Notes under the pieces: generated by a model | Seen by the model: only the letters and a program-made list of their open reading frames with translations | The model's database searches: none | What the model was told of the DNA's origin: nothing | Shown here: positions 32,334-41,247 of the stretch, piece after piece | Position numbering within the stretch: position 1 is the stretch's first letter | How the letters are laid out: each line of letters begins with the position of its first letter | NCBI GenBank assembly: GCA_031460455.1 | Contig: JAVKTQ010000009.1 | Location: 62,001-126,000 of the forward strand | DNA: 64,000 bases | Reading direction: 5' to 3' | Source of the DNA: Sporomusaceae bacterium | GTDB lineage: Bacteria; Bacillota; Negativicutes; Sporomusales; UBA7701 | Program-made: the position numbers and the translations under genes

Positions 32334-33410
32334 CTAATCGAGGACAATCTCCTCCGTCACCACGCGGCGCTCCGGGCCGGCCAGGTACTGCACGACGATC
32401 ACGTCGGGCTTCCCCCACTCCACCTTCAAAACTGCCTTTCGACGTACTTCCACCAGTGTCGTGAATTTCTGTTTCATTTTTACTTCTTTGTAATAGCCCT
32501 TGTTGTCAAACATGTCCCGTATTATCAGCGTATCGGCGCTCGCTATATAAACGACCCGATTGCCGTTCTCGGCCAATACTTCATCATACCTGTCCGAGCG
32601 TTTCTTAGCTTTGATATCATAATACTCGCTGCTGCTGTTTCCGGGGTGGTATACCTTGCGGATTCGCACGATATTGTCGTTGTACATCGTAACTGTCGGC
32701 CCGGTCAAGGGTCTGTCAAAGTAGATTTCTTCCTTTTCCTCGTCAAAAATTCTGATCGTATAGCGGTAGTCTACGTCCTTCGTCACCTTAAAATGCTTCT
32801 CGTCCGCCAACGTTTCGACCGGCACGACTATGAGCTTGTAACTTTTACCGTCCCATCTGTATAATCTTAACCCTAATATCAATTCCTTCCAGGGAGAAAT
32901 ATCGCTGGCCCGCACACCGATCGGAACCGCCTGGATCACAAAGTGCCCGACATGATTCAACCTATCGCTATCATCATAATAAGAAATCCCCAGGGTTGCC
33001 GACGTGCTCACGCCGTGATAGAACGGATGGAGTAACTTCCAAACCAAATCCAGCCTGCCGTCGTTGTTGAGATCCGCTTTGGCTATCGCTATAAGGACAG
33101 TCTGCTTTGTAATCGCTTCCGCTTTTTCAAAGTCAGCAGCGTAGTGTCTCCTTATAAGGCTTCTCTCTTCGGCGAAATCCGTCGTCGAGAAATCCAGCCA
33201 CTCGATTTTATCCCCGTAAATTTTCATAGACTCAGCGCGGATATTGGCCGAGTAGTCTGGAAGCCCGGGTTTGCTTTTTGCTGCCGCCTCGTTGACGACG
33301 GCTTCCTGCTTCGCGGACGCTTCAGGGGCCTTGTCCCCGTCCTGCGCGGCAAAAAGGAGCACCGCGCCCATTGCCACAACGACAACAATGACGACGATGC
33401 TCCTCTTCAC
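32334..33410 (-). CDS. Exported protein with EF-hand-like loop, unknown function
   Basis: About 358 residues. The N-terminus KRSIVVIVVVVAMGAVLLFAA is a signal peptide or anchor, followed by an Ala/Glu-rich linker to about residue 50. The body has an AKADLNNDGRLDLVW loop (about 115-129), of the EF-hand/FG-GAP type that binds calcium, and many beta strands. It is probably a surface or periplasmic protein. GTG start at 33410 behind GAGGGATG; an in-frame TTG six codons earlier is possible. It lies 31 bp downstream of a lysozyme-like gene on the same strand. Confidence 0.65.
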   Translation of the reverse strand: MKRSIVVIVVVVAMGAVLLFAAQDGDKAPEASAKQEAVVNEAAAKSKPGLPDYSANIRAESMKIYGDKIEWLDFSTTDFAEERSLIRRHYAADFEKAEAITKQTVLIAIAKADLNNDGRLDLVWKLLHPFYHGVSTSATLGISYYDDSDRLNHVGHFVIQAVPIGVRASDISPWKELILGLRLYRWDGKSYKLIVVPVETLADEKHFKVTKDVDYRYTIRIFDEEKEEIYFDRPLTGPTVTMYNDNIVRIRKVYHPGNSSSEYYDIKAKKRSDRYDEVLAENGNRVVYIASADTLIIRDMFDNKGYYKEVKMKQKFTTLVEVRRKAVLKVEWGKPDVIVVQYLAGPERRVVTEEIVLD

Positions 33411-33441
33411 GACACATCCCTCGCTCAACTTCCTATTTTTG

Positions 33442-34683
33442 TCATTCTTTATCTGGATTATATCCCAATATCTCCGTCAAGTCAAACCCCGCCTTCTTCT
33501 CCAGGTATTCAGTCCCTTTCGTGCCGAAACCGTCAGCAGGAATACTCCCGCCCTCCAGTAATTTCCCTAAATCGCCGATGCCAACAAGGTGACAGGCCGC
33601 CAGCAACCCGGACGCCGACACCTTGACGCCGTGGATTTCTTTCCCTATGTACTTGTCATAGCCGTTATTTCGGATATACTCCCAGTTTTTCTTGATGGAT
33701 GCCCTTATAGCAGCTTCCTGTGCCTCCGGGCTATTGAGGAAATCCTCGTAAGAATTGACTCCATACGCCTTTGCCTTATCCGTCCATGTTCCATTGAACT
33801 TATTGCTGTAGTTAGCTTTTGGTGCCCCATCGTCAAGGTAGTCGTAATAGAAACCTGCATCAGCCAACGCCGCGTCTCCCATTTGATACTTACCGATATA
33901 ACCGTATTCTTTGTTCCTGGCTCTATAGTCGTTGCTTGATTCCCTCTCACCCAATTTGTCCAAATAACCAGTTAAACCGCGGTTGGTACCCGCATCCTTT
34001 GCACCTCCACCAGTTACGTTATTACCTGGTGCTTGACGCTCCCCCTGCGGCAGCGTCATATCCCCGTATGCCCCGCCGTCCGCATACCCGCCCGCGTAGG
34101 GACTGGCGGCTGCCGTATTCGTCCCTCGCCCGTCGGTGTTAACGTCATTACCGCCTGCCGTATAGCTCAGCGGCCTGAACGCATCACCACGGCTGGGGGA
34201 AAATATATCGGCAGCGTTTTTCCAGAACGGCCTTTGCCCCAGCAGCTCCCATCCTTTCATTTCGAAACCGCCGTTTTCATTAGGCGTAATCTTCCCTGTC
34301 TCCGGATCGTACGTAATCCCATGCAAATCCGGCTTCATCTCCCTGTTGCCGGGTGGCGTTGGCACGCGCGGTTCAGGTTTCAGCGCAGGCCATTCCTCCT
34401 CATCCTCCCCGTTGTCCCAGCCGTTGAGATAAAACTCCTGCCCCTTGGGTATCGCACTCTCATCGTACGGCTGGCCGAACATGCGCAGAATCCGCGCCTT
34501 CAGCCCAGGGTCCACCGGCCGGTACACCGGCTGCCGCCATTCAGCCTCCCGCCTCCGGTTGGCTTCATCCATTTTGCCAAGCTCCCACTCGATGTCCTCG
34601 TCATCCATCCCCGCCAGGCTCGGCTCATACCCCAGCGCCTTCATCCTCCTCAAATACTCTTCCTCTCTGCTTCTCGCGTTCAT
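33442..34683 (-). CDS. Lysozyme-like peptidoglycan hydrolase
   Basis: A 413-residue protein. The first 220 residues are polar and low in predicted structure. The C-terminal 180 residues form a lysozyme-like domain: LGERESSNDYRARNKEYG, YIGKYQMGDAALADAGFYY, and SGLLAACHLVGIGDL, as in transglycosylase-type domains of phage tail and cell-wall enzymes, with the Glu of GERESSN as candidate catalytic acid. No signal peptide is seen, so it may be phage-derived or exported with a tail or secretion device. The ATG at 34683 follows GGGGTGGAG. Confidence 0.7.
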   Translation of the reverse strand: MNARSREEEYLRRMKALGYEPSLAGMDDEDIEWELGKMDEANRRREAEWRQPVYRPVDPGLKARILRMFGQPYDESAIPKGQEFYLNGWDNGEDEEEWPALKPEPRVPTPPGNREMKPDLHGITYDPETGKITPNENGGFEMKGWELLGQRPFWKNAADIFSPSRGDAFRPLSYTAGGNDVNTDGRGTNTAAASPYAGGYADGGAYGDMTLPQGERQAPGNNVTGGGAKDAGTNRGLTGYLDKLGERESSNDYRARNKEYGYIGKYQMGDAALADAGFYYDYLDDGAPKANYSNKFNGTWTDKAKAYGVNSYEDFLNSPEAQEAAIRASIKKNWEYIRNNGYDKYIGKEIHGVKVSASGLLAACHLVGIGDLGKLLEGGSIPADGFGTKGTEYLEKKAGFDLTEILGYNPDKE

Positions 34684-34716
34684 CTTCACTCCACCCCTTC
34701 TCGCCGTTTTCCGGCA

Positions 34717-34750
34717 TAAAAAATAGAAGGCCGCCCCCTTGGCGGTCTTC
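34717..34750 (-). terminator. Terminator-like hairpin in leader of lysozyme-like gene
   Basis: GAAGACCGCC/GGCGGCCTTC stem followed by TATTTTTTATG on the minus strand, only 34 bp before the start codon. The nearest gene upstream is divergent, so this can only affect the lysozyme gene's own transcript. Confidence 0.65.
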
Positions 34751-34945
34751 TTCACGATACCATCATATCACACCATTTCGCCCAAACAGTCCACTAAAAG
34801 TCCACTTTTCGTCCAAAGCGGCATTTTTACAAAAATATTTTTCGTGGCTTGCCTCTGGCCGCACAACACATCCTCCCCCTATTCCCCGCCGCTCCTTTCC
34901 GTGGTAAAATATGGCTATAAGCCTACTATAAAGGGGGAAATGACC

Positions 34946-36184
34946 ATGTGGAAAAAAGTGCTGATTGTCGTCATGGCGCTCGTTCTTATGTCGGCCGGCG
35001 TATGCCTCGCTGCCGGCAAGCAGGACGTCTACGCCAACGTCGACGCCATGCAGCAAAAACTCCTCCAGATCAACGACTTCATCCACGACAACCCCGAAAC
35101 CGGCAACAAAGAATTCAAAGCCGTCGAACTGCTAACCAAGACGCTCGAGGAAAACGGTTTCAAGGTTGAAACCGGCGTCGCCGGCCTCAAAACCGCCTTC
35201 GTCGCCACCTATGTCAACAAAACCGGCGGCCCCACCATCGGCTTCCTCGCCGAATACGACGCCCTCGACAAACTCGGCCACGGCTGCGGCCACAACATCA
35301 TAGCCTCCGCCGGCGTCGGCGCAGGCATCGCCCTCGCCAAAAGCCTCGGCGACATCCCCGCCACCATCGTCGTCTACGGCACCCCCGCCGAAGAAACCAC
35401 CAGCGGCAAACTGCCCATGGTCGCCGCCGGCCTCTTCGACAGGCTCGACGTCGCCCTCATGACCCATCCCGGCGACCGCACCACCGTAGGCGCCAAATCG
35501 CTCGCCCTCAACCTCATCGACTTCATCTTCGAAGGCAAAGCCTCCCACGCCGCCGCCTCGCCCGAAAAAGGCATCAGCGCCCTCGACGGCGTCATGATGC
35601 TCTTCAACGGCATGGAATACCTCCGTGAGCACGTCCGCTCCGACGTCCGCATCCACGGCATCGTCACCGACGGCGGCGCCGCCGCCAACATCGTCCCCGA
35701 GCGGGCCGCCGCCCGCTTCTATGTCCGCAGCGCCGACCGCACCTACCTCGACACCGTCGTCGAGCGCGTCTACAACATCGCCAACGGCGCCGCCATGATC
35801 ACCGGCACCAAAGTCACCATCAAAGAAATCAAAGCCTACGACAACAAAGTCATCCTCGACAGCCTCAGCGAACTCCTGCTCGAAAACGCCAAAGCCCTGG
35901 ACGCCAAGCAGATCCTCCCGCCGCCCGAGAGCACCGGCTCCACCGACTTCGGCTCCGTCACCTTCCGCGTCCCCGGCGCCGAACTCGGCATCGCCTTCGT
36001 CCCTGTCGGCACCCCCGGCCACTCCCAGGCCTACGTCCAGGCCGGCACCACCGCCGCAGGCCACGCAGCCGTAATCGTCGCCGCCAAAACCCTCGCCGCC
36101 GCCGGCTACGACCTCATAACCAACCCCGAACTCCTCAAAAAAGTCAAAGCCGAATTCGCCGCAACAAAAGCCCCTAAAAACTAA
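34946..36184 (+). CDS. Exported M20-family amidohydrolase
   Basis: A 412-residue metallopeptidase-like amidohydrolase of the AbgB/M20 group. A signal peptide (MWKKVLIVVMALVLMSAGVC to about residue 23) marks export. The metal site begins with HGCGHN (about residue 110) and continues with PAEETTSGK. Such enzymes hydrolyse acyl-amino acid or aminobenzoyl-glutamate bonds. The ATG at 34946 is 8 bases behind AAGGGGG; another ATG two codons earlier lies too close. An AbgA-type enzyme is encoded at 41.2 kb. Confidence 0.85.
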   Translation: MWKKVLIVVMALVLMSAGVCLAAGKQDVYANVDAMQQKLLQINDFIHDNPETGNKEFKAVELLTKTLEENGFKVETGVAGLKTAFVATYVNKTGGPTIGFLAEYDALDKLGHGCGHNIIASAGVGAGIALAKSLGDIPATIVVYGTPAEETTSGKLPMVAAGLFDRLDVALMTHPGDRTTVGAKSLALNLIDFIFEGKASHAAASPEKGISALDGVMMLFNGMEYLREHVRSDVRIHGIVTDGGAAANIVPERAAARFYVRSADRTYLDTVVERVYNIANGAAMITGTKVTIKEIKAYDNKVILDSLSELLLENAKALDAKQILPPPESTGSTDFGSVTFRVPGAELGIAFVPVGTPGHSQAYVQAGTTAAGHAAVIVAAKTLAAAGYDLITNPELLKKVKAEFAATKAPKN

Positions 36185-36250
36185 CCCGAAACACGAAAGA
36201 GCGGGGGCAGCCCCGCTCTCCTCGTCCCCCGCACGCGCTCCCCCGTCAAT

Positions 36251-36287
36251 CTCCTCCAAAATAATCTTCGCCCAAGGAGGAGTTTTT
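36251..36287 (+). terminator. Intrinsic terminator after M20 gene
   Basis: CTCCTCC/GGAGGAG stem around a 17-base loop, followed by TTTTTG. Confidence 0.65.
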
Positions 36288-36375
36288 GCCGTCAGAGCGA
36301 AGGTAAATATTGTCATAAATCTTACACCGTTTTCCCCAGCCTATAAAGTGCTGCTTCATTTATTGAGCGTAAATG

Positions 36376-36419
36376 AAATCCAGCAACAAAGGTCAACTTT
36401 GTTGCTGGATTTTCTTTTT
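36376..36419 (+). terminator. Strong terminator or attenuator before beta-lactamase-like gene
   Basis: A 16-bp perfect stem (AAATCCAGCAACAAAG and its complement) with TTTCTTTTT after it, 80 bp before the next start codon. If the promoter lies upstream of it, it is an attenuator. Confidence 0.85.
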
Positions 36420-36497
36420 GAAAGGAGGGATTGGCCAAAACCTCGTAAAGCCTGGTACTTCCCGCGGCTCAACCCCAAAAGCGAAAGGAGAGTAACA

Positions 36498-37409
36498 ATG
36501 AACACCAAACTGACGGTAGCGGTATTCACCACCCTCATGCTCGTGGCCGTGGCTGTTCTGCCCGGCACGGCGAGCGCCGGCGACCTCCTTACCTCAAAGT
36601 GGCTTGCCGACCAGATCAAAAAAGAATGCAAAGACCAAACCACCTACCACTCCATCTACGTCAAGGACCTCGACTCCGGCCTGTACACCTACCTCAACCC
36701 CATGCGCCACAAAGCCGCCAGCCTTATCAAAGTATTCATCATGGCCGAAGCCTTCAACCAGAAGAAGCAGGGCAAGCTCGACTTCAGCGAAGTCGTCACC
36801 ATCACCAAAAGCGATCAGTACGCCTGGGGCTCCCTCGATAAGGTCCCCGCAGGCACCAAAGTAACCGTCGGCGAACTCGTCGAGCAAATGATCGTCGTCA
36901 GCGACAACACCGCCACCAACCTCCTCATCCCCAAACTCGGCATGGACAACGTCAACGCCCTCATCAAAAAACTCGGCTGCACCGAAACCGTCCTCGCCAG
37001 AAGAATGCTCGACTCCGCCGCCGCTAAAGCCGGCCGCGAAAACTACACCTCCCCCAAAGACATGGCCATCATCCTCGAAAAACTCTACAACAAAGAATGC
37101 GTCGACCCGGAAAGCGACCAGAAAATGCTCGACATCCTCGCCCGCCAGCAGTGGAACGAGCGCATCCCCGCCAATCTCCCCCACGACCTCAAAATCGCCC
37201 ACAAAACCGGCGAACTTGGCGGCGCCCTCCACGACTGCGGCATCGTCTTCGGCCGCCAACGCGACTACATTCTCTGCATGATGACCAAAAACGTCCCCGA
37301 GGAACACCTTGGCTACGACGACAACAACATCCTCATCTTCAACGACATGGCCCTCATCTCCAAACTCATCTGGAACCTCCTCGACGATCCCATCTATGTC
37401 AAAGACTGA
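36498..37409 (+). CDS. Exported class A beta-lactamase-like serine hydrolase
   Basis: A 303-residue protein with a signal peptide (to about residue 27). It has the serine-hydrolase motifs SLIK (75-78), SDN (135-137) and KTG (236-238) in class A order and spacing. The ExxxN omega-loop that supplies the general base is not evident; the region reads LDSAAAKAGRENYTSP. It may therefore be a D,D-peptidase-like or weak lactamase rather than an efficient antibiotic-degrading enzyme. AAGGAG precedes the ATG; terminators stand on both sides. Confidence 0.82.
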   Translation: MNTKLTVAVFTTLMLVAVAVLPGTASAGDLLTSKWLADQIKKECKDQTTYHSIYVKDLDSGLYTYLNPMRHKAASLIKVFIMAEAFNQKKQGKLDFSEVVTITKSDQYAWGSLDKVPAGTKVTVGELVEQMIVVSDNTATNLLIPKLGMDNVNALIKKLGCTETVLARRMLDSAAAKAGRENYTSPKDMAIILEKLYNKECVDPESDQKMLDILARQQWNERIPANLPHDLKIAHKTGELGGALHDCGIVFGRQRDYILCMMTKNVPEEHLGYDDNNILIFNDMALISKLIWNLLDDPIYVKD

Positions 37410-37423
37410 ACCTAGCGCCGCGC

Positions 37424-37462
37424 GAAGCAAGGCGGGGGGACTTCCTCCGCCTTGCTTCTTTC
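37424..37462 (+). terminator. Intrinsic terminator after beta-lactamase-like gene
   Basis: GAAGCAAGGCGG/CCGCCTTGCTTC stem followed by TTTCC. Confidence 0.8.
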
Positions 37463-37512
37463 CGACCGTCTAGCGGCCAACCCCGCGCAGCGCACCCTCT
37501 TCTAGTCCACAA

Positions 37513-37542
37513 CAAAAAAGCAATCCGCCGACGGCGGATTGC
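37513..37542 (-). terminator. Intrinsic terminator after EamA gene
   Basis: GCAATCCGCC/GGCGGATTGC stem followed on the minus strand by TTTTTTG. Confidence 0.88.
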
Positions 37543-37564
37543 TTGCTTCCGTGACAAGATCGCT

Positions 37565-38470
37565 CTATCCCTTCTCTTTCGCCCGGCCGAGCCCCAGCAC
37601 CCCGGTCCCCAGGCAGACCCCGGCCAGCACCAGCGCCAGCGCCGCCAGATGGTTCCAGTGCAGTTCCTCGCCGAGCCACAGCGCCGCCATGAACACCCCC
37701 GCCACCGGGATGCCGTTCTGGAAAAGCGTCGTCGTCGACGCCCCCACCCGCTGGATGCCCATATTCCACCACACCGCTCCCAGAGCGGTATTCACGAAGC
37801 TTGAGAACGCCAACACCGCCAGCGGCGCTGGCGCAAACGCCCCCTCGTAATACCACGCCTCGTTCGTAAATAAACCGAGCGCAATCAGCAAGGCCGACCC
37901 CATAAGCATGCTATAAGCCGTCACCAGCAGCGGCGACACCAGCGCCGTGCCGCGCTTGATAAAAAACGTCCCGGCCACGAACGCCAGCATCGACGCGACC
38001 ATCACCGCATCGCCGGCCAGGCTCGCCGCGCCGCGCGTATCGCCCGCCACCACCAGCAGCACCCCGCCGAAGCCCAGCATGATCCCCAGCCCCTTCTGCC
38101 AGGTAAACGGCTCATGCATCAGGCGGCTCGCCAGCAGCGCCACAAATAGCGGGCTCAAGCCGAGGATCAGCGCCCCGTGCGTCCCGCTCGTCTCGGCAAG
38201 CCCCCACGACATCGTAATCTGGTGAAGGAAAATCGTAAAGGCCGCCGAACCGCCCGCCATCAGCCACGCCTCGCGCGAAAGCCTATGGTACCCGTGCTTG
38301 TACAACACCATCGGGAAAAGCACGCCCACCGCCAGCGCCAGGCGGATGGGCGCCAGCGCCAGCGGCGGAAAAAACTTCGTCAGATACTTGATCATTATCA
38401 CATTTATCCCCCACAGCGTCGCCACCAGGGCAAGCAGCAGGAAAATCGCGTAGTCCGTCCGTTTGTCCAG
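37565..38470 (-). CDS. EamA/DMT-superfamily exporter with probable CTG start
   Basis: A ten-helix transporter in two EamA repeats. The usual ATG/GTG/TTG reading would start at GTG 38425 and cut off most of the first helix, with no ribosome-binding site. In frame upstream, from CTG 38470, the sequence DKRTDYAIFLLLALVATLWG completes the helix, and GGGGTG lies 7 bases before the CTG. I therefore take CTG as start, giving 301 residues. The substrate is unknown. Confidence 0.75.
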   Translation of the reverse strand: MDKRTDYAIFLLLALVATLWGINVIMIKYLTKFFPPLALAPIRLALAVGVLFPMVLYKHGYHRLSREAWLMAGGSAAFTIFLHQITMSWGLAETSGTHGALILGLSPLFVALLASRLMHEPFTWQKGLGIMLGFGGVLLVVAGDTRGAASLAGDAVMVASMLAFVAGTFFIKRGTALVSPLLVTAYSMLMGSALLIALGLFTNEAWYYEGAFAPAPLAVLAFSSFVNTALGAVWWNMGIQRVGASTTTLFQNGIPVAGVFMAALWLGEELHWNHLAALALVLAGVCLGTGVLGLGRAKEKG

Positions 38471-38683
38471 AATATTTCACCCCAATATTGTCCCTGTTAC
38501 TCCAGCGCCGCCGCCCAGAGCGCCAGCTCCTGATCCTCGGCCGTCGTTCGGCGACGTCCCGTCCCCGGCTCTTCCGACTTCACTGCCTCCTTACGGCACA
38601 ACTCCGTATAAATTCCACATATTCCGGCCAAGCCCTTGCGGACCGCCGCCCTTTTTCACTTTATGAAACGCCGCTTCCCGCCC

Positions 38684-41197
38684 TCACCAGCCGTGCCGGG
38701 CGAAAAACCACCGTTTCACCCCTTCCACCAGCACCAGATACGCGGCCACCAGCGCGGCCACCGTCGCCAGATAAACAGCCGGCAGCGGCACAAAGCCGAA
38801 AAACTCGCCCACCGGCGTATACGGGATCGCGACCCCCACCGCCACGCACGCCAGCGTCGACACCGTCAGCCAAAAGCTCGCATGGCTGCGCAGCACACTG
38901 TAGCGCGAGCGGATCACGTGAATGACCAGCACCTGCGTCGCGAGCGACTCCACGAACCAACCTGTCTGGAATAAGGCCTCCCCGGCCTGGAACCCGTAAA
39001 TCAGCACCGAAAACGTCAGCACGTCGAACAGCGAACTCACCGGCCCGAACACCAGCATGAACCGCCTGAGGAACTTCAAATCCCACCGCCGCGGCCGGCT
39101 GATGAACTCCTCATCCACCGCATCGCCGGGGATGGTCACCTGGGAAACGTCGTACAGGAAATTGTTCAGCAGGATCTGCACAGGCCGCATCGGCAGAAAC
39201 GGCACCATCACCGACGCCACCGACATGCTGAACATATTGCCGAAATTCGAGCTCGTCCCCATCATGATATACTTCAGCGTATTCGCAAACGTCCGCCGGC
39301 CCTCCACCACCCCGTCCTTCAGCGCCGCCAGGCTCTTCTCCAGCAGGATGATCGCCGCCGCCTCCTTGGCCACGTCCACCGCATTGTTCACCGAAATGCC
39401 CACATCCGCCGTCCGCAGCGACGGCGCGTCGTTGATCCCGTCGCCGATATAGCCCACCACATGCCCCTTGCGTTTCAGCAGCGCGATGATCCGGTTCTTC
39501 TGCACCGGGTTGAGCCTGGCGAACACCGCCGTATCGTCGATCAACCGCGACAGCGCCTCGTCCGTCAGCCTGTCCACCTCGGCCCCGCTCATAATACGCT
39601 CCACCGGGATACCGACATCCGCGCACACCTTCCTGGCCACCAAGTCGTTGTCGCCGGTCAGCACCTTCACCTTCACGCCTAAAGCCTTCAGCTCGGCCAG
39701 CGTCTCACGCACCGTCTCCCGCGGCGGGTCGAAGAACGCCAGCGTCCCGCTGAAAATCAGCTTCTCCTCGTCCTCGGCCGTGAACCCGCCGTCCGCCGCC
39801 ACCGGCTTGTACGCCAGCGCCAGCACCCGGCGCCCCATCTCGCTTTCAGCCGCGATCCGCGCCTCGATGGCGCCGCGCGTCTCGTCCGTCAGCGGCTTCA
39901 CCTGGCTATCCTCCCAGTAGAAAGCGCAGCGGGGCAGCACGCTCTCCGGCGCCCCCTTGGTGATCAGCGTCCGTTCGCCGGCCCGTTCCACCACCACCGA
40001 CAGCATCCGCCGCACGAAATCGAACGGGATCTCGTCCGCCTTGGCGAACTCCCCCGCCTCCGCCGGCGGCGTCCGGGCGGCGACCGTCATATCGAGCGGA
40101 TTCTTCAGCCCGCCCTGCAGCGTACTGTTGAGGTACGCGTGAAGCAGCACCGGCCCATCCTGCCCGCCGTCCGCCCCCTGCCAACCGACCAGCTTCATCT
40201 CCCCCTCGGTCAGCGTCCCCGTCTTATCCGAACACAGTACATCCATGCTGCCGAAATTCTGGATAGCCGCGAGCTGCTTCACGATGACTCCCCGGTGGGA
40301 CATCGCCACCGCCCCGTTGGCCATATTGATCGTCATAATCATCGGCAGCAACTCCGGGGTTATCCCCACGGAGATGGCCACCGCGAACAGGAACGACTCG
40401 AACAGATCGTGCTTCAGGAAAGCGTTGATGAAAAAGATCGCCAGCACCAGCACAACGATAACTCGCATCAGCATAAAACTGAACTCGCGGATGCCGCGCT
40501 GAAACTCCGTCTCCGGCCCCGCCATCGCCAGCGTATGAGCGATATGTCCGATCTCCGTCTCCCGGCCGGTGGCGACGACCACCGCCCGGCCCATACCGCT
40601 CGTCACGTTCGACCCCATAAACAGCGCGTAATCCATATCCGTCAGGGCCACGGCCTCCTGCGCCACGGCCGACGCCCGCTTCGCCGCCGGGAAAGACTCC
40701 CCGGTCAGCGACGCCTGGTTGACGTACAGATCCTTGGCCTCCAGCAGTCGCGCGTCGCCGGGCACCACATCGCCAGCGGCCACCACGAACACATCCCCCG
40801 GCGCCACCTCGGCCAGCGGCACCTCGCGCTCGCCGCCGTCCCGGATCACCGTCGCATGGACGGCCACGCGCCGCCGCAGGGCCGCCGCCGCCGCCCCCGA
40901 ACGATACTCGTGGTAAAACTGCAGCGCCACGCTGAGCACCACCATCACCGCGATAATCAGCGCCCCGCTCACCTCGCCGAGGAAATACGACAGCACGGCC
41001 GACACCAGCAGCACCGCCACCAGCGGATTAGCGAACAGGCGCAGCAACGCGATCAGCGCCCCCGCCGTCTCATGCTCCCCAAGCACGTTCGCGCCGTAGG
41101 CGGCCAACCGCCTCGCGGCCTCCGCGCCCGTCAGCCCGTTTTTACCTGTCGCCAGTTCGCGGCAGATATCCTCGACCGACCCGTTCAAACGTCCCAT
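38684..41197 (-). CDS. mgtA: Magnesium-translocating P-type ATPase
   Basis: An 837-residue P-type ATPase of the Mg2+ (MgtA/MgtB) branch. CSDKTGTLTEGEM holds the phosphorylated aspartate, VVGYIGDGINDAPSL is the hinge, and QASLTGES belongs to the actuator domain. The membrane segment VAISVGITPELLPMIMTINMANGA, cited here in part, is typical of the magnesium type. It imports Mg2+ at the inner membrane. The ATG at 41197 is only 11 bases from a strong intrinsic terminator of the upstream gene, which suggests attenuation. The exact ion is inferred. Confidence 0.9.
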   Translation of the reverse strand: MGRLNGSVEDICRELATGKNGLTGAEAARRLAAYGANVLGEHETAGALIALLRLFANPLVAVLLVSAVLSYFLGEVSGALIIAVMVVLSVALQFYHEYRSGAAAAALRRRVAVHATVIRDGGEREVPLAEVAPGDVFVVAAGDVVPGDARLLEAKDLYVNQASLTGESFPAAKRASAVAQEAVALTDMDYALFMGSNVTSGMGRAVVVATGRETEIGHIAHTLAMAGPETEFQRGIREFSFMLMRVIVVLVLAIFFINAFLKHDLFESFLFAVAISVGITPELLPMIMTINMANGAVAMSHRGVIVKQLAAIQNFGSMDVLCSDKTGTLTEGEMKLVGWQGADGGQDGPVLLHAYLNSTLQGGLKNPLDMTVAARTPPAEAGEFAKADEIPFDFVRRMLSVVVERAGERTLITKGAPESVLPRCAFYWEDSQVKPLTDETRGAIEARIAAESEMGRRVLALAYKPVAADGGFTAEDEEKLIFSGTLAFFDPPRETVRETLAELKALGVKVKVLTGDNDLVARKVCADVGIPVERIMSGAEVDRLTDEALSRLIDDTAVFARLNPVQKNRIIALLKRKGHVVGYIGDGINDAPSLRTADVGISVNNAVDVAKEAAAIILLEKSLAALKDGVVEGRRTFANTLKYIMMGTSSNFGNMFSMSVASVMVPFLPMRPVQILLNNFLYDVSQVTIPGDAVDEEFISRPRRWDLKFLRRFMLVFGPVSSLFDVLTFSVLIYGFQAGEALFQTGWFVESLATQVLVIHVIRSRYSVLRSHASFWLTVSTLACVAVGVAIPYTPVGEFFGFVPLPAVYLATVAALVAAYLVLVEGVKRWFFARHGW

Positions 41198-41207
41198 GCC
41201 AGCCCCC

Positions 41208-41244
41208 AAAAAACCGGAAGCCGCAGACCAGCCGCGGCTTCCGG
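41208..41244 (-). terminator. Terminator between amidohydrolase and mgtA
   Basis: An 11-bp stem CCGGAAGCCGC/GCGGCTTCCGG followed by TTTTTTGGGGG on the minus strand. The G-run after it is the apparent ribosome-binding site of mgtA. Confidence 0.88.
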
Positions 41245-41247
41245 AAA

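Larger units (their letters stand above)
36185..36497. other. Gene-less region before beta-lactamase-like gene
   Basis: 313 bp with three hairpins: GAGCGGGG/CCCCGCTC near 36200, a terminator at 36251-36287 and a strong one at 36376-36419. A TATAAA lies near 36340. No coding frame is convincing. Confidence 0.6.
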
